Shown here: positions 16,390-23,806 of the stretch, piece by piece
Position numbering within the stretch: position 1 is the first letter of the stretch
Layout: each line of letters starts with the position of its first letter
Assembly: GCF_020829645.1 (NCBI RefSeq)
Contig: NZ_JAIVFS010000093.1
Coordinates: 1-33,334, forward strand
DNA length: 33,334 nucleotides
Direction: 5' to 3'
Source: Nostoc mirabile CHAB5784
GTDB taxonomy: Bacteria > Cyanobacteriota > Cyanobacteriia > Cyanobacteriales > Nostocaceae
The notes under the pieces: model-generated
Seen by the model: only the letters and a program-made list of their open reading frames with translations
The model's database searches: none
Told to the model about the DNA's origin: nothing
Program-made: the position numbers and the translations under genes

Positions 16390-16520
16390 GTTCAAAGCCT
16401 CCCAAACCTAACCCCCCTAGCCCCCATTCCCTCTTAGGGAATGGGGGTTTCAAAGCCTCTCTCCCTGTGGGGGAGAGGTTTGGAGAGGGGTTTCTGGTAT
16501 ACTTTGCGACTTTTCAAGCA
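16390..16520. repeat. Intergenic palindromic repeat between VirB4- and VirB5-like genes
   Basis: CCCCCATTCCCTCTTAGGGAATGGGGG (16419-16446) is a strong hairpin. It is followed by CCTCTCTCCCTGTGGGGGAGAGG (about 16456-16479) as a second one. The right side ends CGACTTTTCAAGCA, resembling the MITE end, but no matching left end or target duplication was found. Confidence 0.6.
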
Positions 16521-16586
16521 TTTTCTGAGCTTTTTAACTATGATTTATAACTTTTTGAATCACTGTTAACTGCTTACACAACCCGA

Positions 16587-19334
16587 TTAACTACTACGCA
16601 GAGTAGCCACTAACTGACGTGCAAATGCAGAAATTGCTTCATATTTATCGCTATGAAGTTGCATCATTTTACTACGTGCAGTTTGTTCAGCAGGGTTATT
16701 AGCAACTGCTGCCAATTGTTCGTAACCTGGATAATAACGACAGAATGTATAAATCCCGTTATCATCTAACAGCCATTGGCTATAAACGCCTTCTTTGCGG
16801 GGAAAGAAGCTTTCTGAGGCATTACGAGAAATAATGTTGCGGGGATACTTTAATATCTCTGCAAAACTATCGACTGCAACCGGCTGAATGCGTCCAATCA
16901 ATCGTGTTGTCAAGTTTTGCAAAATCTTAGATGCAGCTTTAGATTTGGCAATTGTATCAGGATCTTGTCCTGATAAGATGACTCGGATCCCGGCTTTAGC
17001 GCCGTTTGCACAAACTCTGCCAACTAAGTCAGATATTTGCTCGAATTCAAATAAAATTGGTGCTTCGTCAATGAAGAATATAGAAGCTGGACTACCTAAT
17101 GCGCGTCGTAATGCTGCTGAATAGGCACTCAGAGATAGTAAGGCTGCATCTTCACTATCTGATAGGTTTCTCAGAGCAAAAACTAAAAGTTGTGCATCGG
17201 TAGGAAAGCTAGATGGTGCAGAAATGGCTTGTCCTACGCGGCTGGAAAGCCAAAACCGCAAGCGCAGCTGAATTTGACTAAGGGCGTCTTCTACTCTGCC
17301 AGTTAAAGTACTTAGCTGCAAGTGTTCTGATGAACAGAAAAACAGAAAATCTTTTAAGGTAGGAGTTTTCAGCCAAGCCTCAGTGCCAAATCCTCCCGCC
17401 ATCGCCTGTCGATATCGCTCTTTTATGCCCTCATCAGCAAAGAAGGCTTCTAATGCTAAGTTGAGGAGCGATCGCACGGTTTGCGATAAAATTTGACTTT
17501 CAGTCGATGATCCTAAAACCATTGTCATCAAAGCTGATTCTAGGAAGGCGGTATAATCGTTAAAGCGATCGCGCTGTTGTTCTGGATCTAGCGATCGTAA
17601 GTCTGGCTGTTCAAATAAGTTATTCGATTGTTTGGAGATATCAAAGTACGCTCCATTGGCCCCCATAAACTCTGTGTAATCAGTGAAAGTAGATGTCCCA
17701 TCAGGTTTAGGGAAATCTAACGCCACAACCGGAATACCATGTGCCAAAGCCTGAGTTAAAATCCCTGACACCAACACCGATTTACCAGCACGAGTTGTCG
17801 CAAACAAAGCTAAATTTTTGTGTTGATTAAACAAATCTAAATGTACGGGTGTTCCGCCTTCTTCAGCAATCAACTCAAAGCCTTGTCTATCACCCCGTTT
17901 AGTTAAAACTAAAGGCATTAATCCGGGAACTTCACTGGTTAAATATAGCTGGCGACGATTGAAAGGTGTCGCTAACAAACCTTCCCAAACTATTGGTAGA
18001 GTTTGCAGCCAAATTTTCCAGGCATACTCAGTTTCCCTAATTACTTTTGCTGGACGTTGAAAACAGTTTTCAATATATCTTGTTGCTTCATCTAATTTAT
18101 CGACAGTTGGACGATGTACCAAAATAACGATACTCGTATATATCGGGACTGCACCTTCAAATAATTGTTCTTGCGCTGCTACCGATTTCTTCAACTTTAA
18201 TTGGGCGTTGACATCAATAGTTTTACTTTTTTCTTGAGCCATGATTGTTGTCATATTTGACTGCTTCAAGACTCGTTGCAAAGTAGTTTTCACCAATGCC
18301 GGATTTGCCGCAGTCAACTCACAAAAAATCTCTGTATCTACTACTGTTTCTCTGGCCAACAGTTCCCATAGATATCGCAGTTGAGCAGATTTATTTACCC
18401 AACCTCCGGGTTTTTCCAGAAATGACAGTGCGCCAATATAACGATTGTTAACATTCACCCAACGGCGATCGGCACAAGGTACACTAGACTCCATCAGCAA
18501 AGTTGTGCCGTGGATATTCTCTAGAAGCAATTTAGTACTAGCTAAATCTGAATTAACTTGCTCGTGCAGCCCTTGATCGTCTAAAGTCATCAACTGGGGA
18601 ATCGGTATTGGCTGCGTATCATTAAACCTTTTCCAGATGCCCTCCCAGAGTTCATCAGCTTTCAAAGGCTTAACATCCAATCCCATTTGGTTAGATAAAA
18701 TTTGCTCCCAGCGTAGAAAACCTTGCTTGTAAGCATTTGTTATCAGCGTTTCTATGCGCTGGTTTTCTACATCTGAGAGATCCCCTTTGAATTTTAACCA
18801 CCATGATTCAGCTCTAACTAAAAGCTTCTCTATCCAATCATCTGCATTTCTGGAGTTGGATTCAATAGTGTAAGTGACATAAATCCGTAAGAATTTAGGC
18901 TTACGAACACCAGAAATAGTCAATTCTTTGACTCTGGCTCTTTCTGCCATCAACAAATATTTGATATCTCGTGATGGCGCATTTCTGATTAGCGATACTA
19001 ATTCTTTTTGGCGCTCTTTGTCTGAACTAAAAGATCCCAAATGCAGTGTCATTCTTTCACCGCTAGGAATGTCTTTCAATCCGGCTTCAATGTTATTAAA
19101 GAGTGTATCGATTTGTTCTGGTCTTAAAGTGGTATGAATTCCCTTACAGTCAAAACCAAAAACAAAGCAAAACCGATCTCTTTGAGTGCCTTTTGTCAAA
19201 AGGTAAGCGCCAATATCACGTCCATTCATTGCGACACGTAGCATTGTCGCCAAGTGCAAGGCATCTTCAAATGGTGTTAATCTACCTTCATTTCCGGCTA
19301 CGCCGACGCTTTGTTTTCCGATTTTTTGCTTCAT
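16587..19334 (-). CDS. virB4: VirB4/TraC-type T4SS ATPase
   Basis: This is the hexameric motor ATPase that powers pilus biogenesis and substrate transfer in type IV secretion. The protein has 915 residues from ATG 19334. The longer frame to 19367 is rejected because GGAAG sits just ahead of this ATG. The N-terminal half (to about 480) is the VirB4 membrane-contact domain. The C-terminal RecA-like domain has Walker A TTRAGKS (K518), DFPKPDG after strand 2, Walker B SIFFIDEAP (D756, E757), and the LSGQDPD motif. The C-terminus ends in a helical region. The gene overlaps the VirB3-like gene by 47 bases. All motifs look intact, so the motor should be active. Confidence 0.9.
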   Translation of the reverse strand: MKQKIGKQSVGVAGNEGRLTPFEDALHLATMLRVAMNGRDIGAYLLTKGTQRDRFCFVFGFDCKGIHTTLRPEQIDTLFNNIEAGLKDIPSGERMTLHLGSFSSDKERQKELVSLIRNAPSRDIKYLLMAERARVKELTISGVRKPKFLRIYVTYTIESNSRNADDWIEKLLVRAESWWLKFKGDLSDVENQRIETLITNAYKQGFLRWEQILSNQMGLDVKPLKADELWEGIWKRFNDTQPIPIPQLMTLDDQGLHEQVNSDLASTKLLLENIHGTTLLMESSVPCADRRWVNVNNRYIGALSFLEKPGGWVNKSAQLRYLWELLARETVVDTEIFCELTAANPALVKTTLQRVLKQSNMTTIMAQEKSKTIDVNAQLKLKKSVAAQEQLFEGAVPIYTSIVILVHRPTVDKLDEATRYIENCFQRPAKVIRETEYAWKIWLQTLPIVWEGLLATPFNRRQLYLTSEVPGLMPLVLTKRGDRQGFELIAEEGGTPVHLDLFNQHKNLALFATTRAGKSVLVSGILTQALAHGIPVVALDFPKPDGTSTFTDYTEFMGANGAYFDISKQSNNLFEQPDLRSLDPEQQRDRFNDYTAFLESALMTMVLGSSTESQILSQTVRSLLNLALEAFFADEGIKERYRQAMAGGFGTEAWLKTPTLKDFLFFCSSEHLQLSTLTGRVEDALSQIQLRLRFWLSSRVGQAISAPSSFPTDAQLLVFALRNLSDSEDAALLSLSAYSAALRRALGSPASIFFIDEAPILFEFEQISDLVGRVCANGAKAGIRVILSGQDPDTIAKSKAASKILQNLTTRLIGRIQPVAVDSFAEILKYPRNIISRNASESFFPRKEGVYSQWLLDDNGIYTFCRYYPGYEQLAAVANNPAEQTARSKMMQLHSDKYEAISAFARQLVATLRSS

Positions 19335-19659
19335 GGTTAACTTCCAATAAGCTCTGATAACGAGCAAAGCCTCTTGTCCAAGCAGGAACGCCTATAAATT
19401 TACTTAAAAAACTCCAACTCCTACCACCAGTTAAAATCCACCAAGTTCCGATTCCCCAACCTGTCATTAGTATTGTCCACAACCACTTTTGAAACTCTTC
19501 TTGGAAAATGCCACCAAAAACTCCATTGACAATAAAGTAGGAGGCTAAGGCAATTACTGTCCAAGGAAGAATTTGATCGGCAGGGATTGGCCCTAATGAG
19601 GGTTGGCTTCCTAGAATCTGATTCACTGGACGAAAATCTTGTTCCCGCTCTTGAGACAT
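19288..19659 (-). CDS. VirB3-like small membrane protein
   Basis: The 123-residue protein has two close membrane segments: about 32-51 (TVIALASYFIVNGVFGGIFQ) and 57-75 (LWTILMTGWGIGTWWILTG). The tail is strongly basic (KNRKTKRRRSRK). It lies between the pilin-like gene and VirB4, with its end overlapping VirB4 by 47 bases. VirB3 always occupies this slot and is often fused to VirB4, so the position is the main argument. It is somewhat longer than Agrobacterium VirB3. The 19-base spacing from the upstream gene implies one transcript. Confidence 0.65.
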   Translation of the reverse strand: MSQEREQDFRPVNQILGSQPSLGPIPADQILPWTVIALASYFIVNGVFGGIFQEEFQKWLWTILMTGWGIGTWWILTGGRSWSFLSKFIGVPAWTRGFARYQSLLEVNHEAKNRKTKRRRSRK

Positions 19660-19678
19660 TTGAAATATCTAAAATTAT

Positions 19679-20296
19679 TTACTGCACTTGTGGGCCAATT
19701 ACAAAGCGTGTGAGTACATCAGCAATGGTAACAGCAACAACGACTAATAGGGGAGTTCTGGCAATACTTTGCCAATCCTCATCCTTACGCACTGCGTTAA
19801 TCACACCAACTAGAGAAATTGCAATATAGAGTAAATAAATCGCCCGCAACACATTAAATATCAAACTTATTGCTGCCTCACTACCACCACCAGCTGTTTG
19901 TGCTCCACCTAAGTTTCTTTTGAAAAACCTTTCAGCTTCCCCAAAAAATTGAGCTTGTGCAGGGGCTGCAAACCAGTCTAACCAATACAAACTCAGAATT
20001 ACGGCTGCTGCTAAAATTTGTAATAATATTAGCGATCGCCTTGGTAAATTCACCTGCTGGCCAATTTGCTGTATGATAACTGCAATTAAACTACCAACTA
20101 GTAAACAAAAAAGCAGGATAGGACTTTTTAGGCTGATAACGCTTACAAGTACAGCACAAGCAATCAAAAAGGGTGCAGACTCAACCAGAATAATCAAGCT
20201 GGATTCCAATCCCAGTCTTAACTTATGAGATCCTTTGACAGCGCTACCAGTTAAAGCTTTGAAAAAGTTTCTCTTATGAGAACTTTGTCTAGACAT
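19679..20296 (-). CDS. VirB2/TrbC-like pilin precursor with long hydrophobic leader
   Basis: The 205-residue protein has its ATG preceded by AGGAAAA. Its last 90 residues resemble a mature VirB2 pilin. There is a possible signal-peptidase site in APAQAQFF (111-118). A Gly-rich stretch and one hydrophobic helix (AAISLIFNVLRAIYLLYIAI onward) follow, then the charged cytoplasmic loop RKDEDWQSIAR and a second helix (TPLLVVVAVTIADVLTRFVI). The first 110 residues are unusual for a pilin leader: a basic start plus about three hydrophobic segments. It is the first gene of the cluster and is followed after 19 bases by the VirB3-like gene, the VirB2-VirB3-VirB4 order. The role is inferred from topology and order. 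Confidence 0.6.
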   Translation of the reverse strand: MSRQSSHKRNFFKALTGSAVKGSHKLRLGLESSLIILVESAPFLIACAVLVSVISLKSPILLFCLLVGSLIAVIIQQIGQQVNLPRRSLILLQILAAAVILSLYWLDWFAAPAQAQFFGEAERFFKRNLGGAQTAGGGSEAAISLIFNVLRAIYLLYIAISLVGVINAVRKDEDWQSIARTPLLVVVAVTIADVLTRFVIGPQVQ

Positions 20297-20418
20297 TGCT
20301 AATTTTCCTATGGTGTACTTGAGTGTTTATTGTCTAAAAATTTACCATACTTAAATCAATTTAACATGATTTAACATTTATTTTTAATCAAATTTCTGAA
20401 CTTGCAGTCAAGTATCAC

Positions 20419-20447
20419 ATTATATACAACTATTATTTAATTAAATA
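20419..20447 (-). promoter_or_regulatory. Candidate promoter of the T4SS-like cluster
   Basis: On the minus strand a perfect TATAAT lies at 20424-20419, about 120 bases before the first gene of the cluster. The sequence 17 bases upstream (TATTTA) is a poor -35 box. A TTGACT lies downstream of it and could belong to a second start. The region is AT-rich and gene-free. Confidence 0.3.
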
Positions 20448-20639
20448 AATATTAATATTTATTTAAAAGCAAGTATGTACGCTTGGAGAAGCTAGGTTTT
20501 GAGCCTCAAGCCAGAAATCCTACAGTCCTCCTCAAGTTTTGCCCTGTCAGCGATTAGCCTGACTTAGAGGTTGGGGAATGCGGTAAAAATTGCAGATAAT
20601 GTTTGGGAGTTTGTATTTAACCTTCAGAAGGCTGTGTAA

Positions 20640-20802
20640 GAGGATGTTTTAAAAGTCCTTTCGTCGGTAGCAAAACGTTATCGATCCCCCCAACCCCCCG
20701 ATAAATTGGGGGGCTTTAATTCCGGTTCCCCCCTTTTGAAGGGGGGCTAGGGGGGATCTGAAAGTGTTTAAAGTCACAGTGAAATACTTTTCAAACAACC
20801 TC
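20640..20802 (-). mobile_element. MITE, 163 bp, with TAA target duplication
   Basis: GAGGATGTTTTAAAAGTCC at the left and ACTTTTCAAACAACCTC at the right are the terminal inverted repeats. It is flanked by TAA at 20637-20639 and TAA at 20803-20805. Read on the minus strand it matches the copy at 12462 nearly base for base at the ends, including TTTCACTGTGACTTTA and GGGGGGAACCGGA. The two copies lie in opposite orientation. Confidence 0.88.
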
Positions 20803-21094
20803 TAAGTAAGACCTAGCAAGGTTAGCATTATTATTCATACAGAGATTTGCACCTAGATAGTTATATCTAAATACTGACATATCTTAAGTTTTATGGACAC
20901 CACTACATAATGCGCTCTTAGTAAGTATTTATTCTCAATCACTCACTAATTTTGGTAAAAATTAAAACTAGTTAATCATGGTATTTAGTTGTCTAAAAGT
21001 CGGGATTCAATACAACTTTACTGTTGTTCATGCCCTAATATGCTTAATATCTATGGATCAGAATAGTTGAGAAAAGTTTAACCGTCAACTATGT

Positions 21095-21194
21095 TATAAT
21101 TAGATAGTTGAGAAATATTTTCGGTCATGTAACTGACTATCTAGACGCTTCTCCGAATCTAAATCTCTACACCCTTTGATTCTGGAGGTGTTTT
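21095..21194 (+). promoter_or_regulatory. Promoter -10 and leader of a former rbp gene
   Basis: TATAAT at 21095-21100 is a perfect -10 box without an obvious -35. The following roughly 95-base leader contains CGGTCATGTAACTGAC, CTAGACGCTTCTCCGAATC and GATTCTGGAGGTG. The GGAGGTG is an excellent ribosome site 7 bases before the ATG at 21195. A direct repeat TAGTTGAGAAA flanks the -10 (21064 and 21105). The layout resembles leaders of cold-responsive cyanobacterial rbp genes as I recall them. Confidence 0.55.
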
Positions 21195-21257
21195 ATGTCA
21201 GTTTATATTGCCAACCTATCCTTTAGAGATGAGAGTCTTCAGCATTGCAAAAATTGA
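21195..21257 (+). pseudogene. 5' remnant of an rbp-type RNA-binding protein gene
   Basis: The frame reads MSVYIANLSFRDESLQHCKN and then stops. MSVYIANLSF is the RNP-2-bearing β-strand that opens cyanobacterial RRM proteins of the RbpA type, normally about 100 residues. After about ten codons the likeness stops, so the RNP-1 part and Gly-rich tail are gone. A strong ribosome site and leader remain intact. This is a truncated gene, or possibly a captured 5' end now serving as an expression leader; which of the two cannot be decided here. Confidence 0.7.
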
Positions 21258-21389
21258 AATTTTTAGTTAGCGGAACTATATTGGAATACTTCGTGTAAAA
21301 CAGATACATCCCATTGTCCAAGAATGTGCTAGTACGGACAAGTTGAGGGTATCACAAGCCCAGATAATATACGGTTAGTACTTGAACTT

Positions 21390-21818
21390 ATGCCAACGGA
21401 TATAATTACCCGTCCTGAGTCACTCACAGAAGATTGCTTTTTTACTTATGCCCTTGGGACTGATTTGCACGATACCAATTCGACTGCCCAATATTTACGC
21501 AGAATCAGGAAAGAAGATAAACCCTATATCGACATAGCTGTTTCTCCCAGGCCTGGCTATCGATTTGAGGTCTGCCTTATCCCTGTTGAAGGGTTCGCTA
21601 AAGAAACAATATTGACAAAAGATGGGTTCGCCAAAGCTTTAGCGATTATTTGTGCTGTATCTAACAAAGCTAGAAAGCGATTCCCCTCAGGAAATGGACA
21701 AGAGATTGTCCGGTGTCAATTTAGCAACTTAGCTGATGCAGTCGCTGTAGCGAACAGACTGTCTGCATTACCCTCTGATATGTATGAAACTCTCGCCAAG
21801 GTGCCAAATACCTTGTGA
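21390..21818 (+). CDS. Hypothetical protein, 142 residues
   Basis: The ATG at 21390 opens MPTDIITRPESLTEDCFFTY. The protein looks soluble and mixed α/β, with YIDIAVSPRPGYRFEVCLIP, then AKALAIICAVSNKARKRF and NLADAVAVANRLSAL. I do not recognise a family. It starts 132 bases after the rbp remnant, on the same strand and without a promoter visible between them, so transcription from the rbp leader is possible. Codon use looks like its neighbours. Confidence 0.6.
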   Translation: MPTDIITRPESLTEDCFFTYALGTDLHDTNSTAQYLRRIRKEDKPYIDIAVSPRPGYRFEVCLIPVEGFAKETILTKDGFAKALAIICAVSNKARKRFPSGNGQEIVRCQFSNLADAVAVANRLSALPSDMYETLAKVPNTL

Positions 21819-22020
21819 GATCGCGTCCGCTTGAAGATTTATTATTAGGACTGACGCGAAGACATTTTAATGGTAAGTAACTAGACGGACAAGAGAATAA
21901 AAAACTCAATGGTTCACATTTCATCTGTTGAGAAAAGACTTGTTATACAAGACTTTTAACTCTAGTGGACAATTTTCCTGTTTTTGCACACTGACCGATA
22001 ATTCAAAGTGAGTTTTTTTT

Positions 22021-22254
22021 ATGCCTATAAGCCCTTTGCGTGAAGAACCTCGTAACCAGCGAGCGCCTGTAATTCGTACAAGTAATGAGTTTATTCTCTT
22101 GGAATGGTTAAAGTCAACTGGTCGTCTAATAGAGCGGGAACATCAAGAATCTGAGTATTTAAATGAAGTAGAAGAAATTTCAGAAATGATAGACCTTGAC
22201 GATATCCCTTATGATCATGATGATGATGATTCTGACATGGATATAGAAGCGTAA
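22021..22254 (+). CDS. DUF3134-type small acidic protein
   Basis: The 77-residue protein begins MPISPLREEPRNQRAPVI, contains LLEWLKSTGRLIEREHQE, and ends in an acidic run (EEISEMIDLDDIPYDHDDDD and onward). I associate this combination of PLREEPRNQRAPVI and the W-x-STGRL helix with the cyanobacterial DUF3134 family; its function is unknown. It is soluble and strongly negatively charged at the C-terminus. The stop runs directly into a TAATTCG tandem repeat, and a strong terminator follows at 22338-22373. Confidence 0.75.
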   Translation: MPISPLREEPRNQRAPVIRTSNEFILLEWLKSTGRLIEREHQESEYLNEVEEISEMIDLDDIPYDHDDDDSDMDIEA

Positions 22255-22281
22255 TTCGTAATTCGTAATTCGTAATTCGTA
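22253..22281 (+). repeat. TAATTCG heptamer array
   Basis: About four tandem copies of TAATTCG begin inside the stop codon of the DUF3134 gene. The same unit is at 7837-7862. Confidence 0.8.
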
Positions 22282-22337
22282 GTTACCCTAAGCGTTTCAT
22301 TGATTTGGAATGTGTACTTTGTTTACGCCGAAAGGTT

Positions 22338-22373
22338 AAGATTCCCGACTTTTTAAAGAAGTCGGGAATCTTT
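22338..22373. terminator. Bidirectional intrinsic terminator
   Basis: AAGATTCCCGACTTTTT, a short loop, and AAGTCGGGAATCTTT form a stem of about 14 pairs with A/T tracts on both sides. It lies between the convergent DUF3134 and mltA genes and can serve both. Confidence 0.85.
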
Positions 22374-22394
22374 AGTATTAAAATGCGAGTGTGT

Positions 22395-23666
22395 TTAATT
22401 GTTGGATTTAAGTAATAGGTAAAATAATTGTCCATTGCTGACTGTGACACCAGCACGATCGCCTGCTAATTTCCCAGTACCTAAAAAATAATCTACCCTA
22501 CCTGCACCTTTAATTGCACCTCCGGTATCTTGGTCAAGAACATAGCGACTAACGATGCGCTCCTCCATTTTTCCGGTAGGATTAACAAAGGGAATGGAAG
22601 CGCGAATTAACGCTAAAGCACCAGGAGGCATGAGGGATTTATCTGTAGCGATAGAACGCTCTGCTGTTAGTGGTACGTTGATGGAACCTTGGGCTGGCTC
22701 ACCGTGATTTTCTTGAAAAAAAACAAAACTGCGATCGCGCGGAATATAAATATTTAATTCTTGGGGATGCTTTTGGAAATAGTCGAGAATAATGGGCATA
22801 GTCATCCCTTCTAGCGGTAATTTGCCATCATTCGCTAATTCTCGCCCAATGCTTTTGTAGTTATAAGCAATATTACCCGCATAGCCGATTGTTGTTTGAC
22901 TACCTTCGGGAAGCTGAAGTCGCGCTGAACCTTGAATTTGAGCTAAATATGGTTCGAGGCGATCGCGAAACCAAAACAATTCTAATCCTCGCAATTTCCC
23001 TTTTGCGCCTTGTAAACCATCTGCTCCTTCTAATTCCTCGCGGGTAGGATGAGGCTTAGACCAGGAGTTTAAATCAGGAGGTAATCGATAAACAGGATAA
23101 CGATATTCTGGTGTGGGGACGCGACTGGCTGTGTAAAGCGGTTCATAATAGGCGGTGAATAAAACGGAACCTTTGGTGTCTTTACCAACAGACTGGTAAA
23201 GAACAAATTCCCGCAGGGTAGCTTGATGTAATTCTGTTGCAGAATTAGTTGTTAATAGGAGTTCGCGGAATCTTTTCAAGCTTTTGATGATGCGATCGCG
23301 TGTAATCCCAGCCACCTGATAGTTTTGATAAGCAGCCACAGCATTAGTTGTTTGCAGGTATTGGAGACTGCGAGCGATCGCACTCAACAGCGCCTTTTTG
23401 TCTGGTATTTCTTCATAGAGAAGTTCATCCAAACAAGAGGTATCACCTTGACAACAAGTGATTGGTAACCTCTGAATTAATGGTGCTTTTTGCTTTTCAG
23501 CAGTCAAGGAAACTGGTATATCCCACTTTTTCACGCGACATTCAGGCGAAATGAGTTCTTGATGCGCCAAAGATTGCATCCGCACCAGCAAAATCGACAA
23601 AACTACGGGTAAGCTGATAGCAATAATTTTGTTAAACTTTTCTAACCCAGCAACTGTCTTTTTCAT
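22395..23666 (-). CDS. mltA: Membrane-bound lytic murein transglycosylase A (MltA)
   Basis: The enzyme cleaves peptidoglycan glycan strands with formation of 1,6-anhydro ends, acting in the periplasm. The 423-residue protein starts at ATG 23666 (TTG 23669 is one codon earlier). It has a hydrophobic anchor or signal at about 15-30 (IIAISLPVVLSILLVRM). The MltA domain shows FTAYYEPLYTASRVPTPEYR, YRLPPDLNSW and GYAGNIAYNYKSIGREL. The C-terminal 3D domain has VLDQDTGGAIKG followed by RVDYFLGTG, which carries the catalytic Asp region at about 378-393. No lipobox Cys is seen after the signal, unlike E. coli MltA. It stands alone, converging on the DUF3134 gene. Confidence 0.92.
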   Translation of the reverse strand: MKKTVAGLEKFNKIIAISLPVVLSILLVRMQSLAHQELISPECRVKKWDIPVSLTAEKQKAPLIQRLPITCCQGDTSCLDELLYEEIPDKKALLSAIARSLQYLQTTNAVAAYQNYQVAGITRDRIIKSLKRFRELLLTTNSATELHQATLREFVLYQSVGKDTKGSVLFTAYYEPLYTASRVPTPEYRYPVYRLPPDLNSWSKPHPTREELEGADGLQGAKGKLRGLELFWFRDRLEPYLAQIQGSARLQLPEGSQTTIGYAGNIAYNYKSIGRELANDGKLPLEGMTMPIILDYFQKHPQELNIYIPRDRSFVFFQENHGEPAQGSINVPLTAERSIATDKSLMPPGALALIRASIPFVNPTGKMEERIVSRYVLDQDTGGAIKGAGRVDYFLGTGKLAGDRAGVTVSNGQLFYLLLKSNN

Positions 23667-23764
23667 CAAAATTCAAAATTTTAAGATTATCCCACCTCGC
23701 TCAAATTCCAAAATCAAACATCAAAAATAATTTTTAATTGTTTGACAACACCAAACTTTCTACC

Positions 23765-23800
23765 TAATGCCCAATACCCAATGCCCAATGCCCAATGCCC
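23765..23800 (+). repeat. CCCAATG heptamer array
   Basis: About five tandem CCCAATG/CCCAATA units lie between pcxA and mltA. Confidence 0.75.
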
Positions 23801-23806
23801 TATTCT

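Larger units (their letters stand above)
20297..21094. other. Long gap between the T4SS-like cluster and the rbp leader
   Basis: About 800 bases hold no gene I can support. They contain AT-rich upstream DNA (20330-20470), a MITE with target duplication at 20640-20802, and unassigned sequence on both sides. Candidate start codons around 20470-20640 are followed quickly by stops. Confidence 0.55.

Noticed and set aside
16310..16453. 48-codon N-terminal extension of the VirB5-like protein
   Set aside because: It translates a palindromic repeat; the signal peptide starting at 16309 marks the real start.
16419..16520. Possible fifth MITE between VirB4 and VirB5
   Set aside because: Only an ACTTTTCAA-like right end is present; no left terminal repeat or target duplication could be found.
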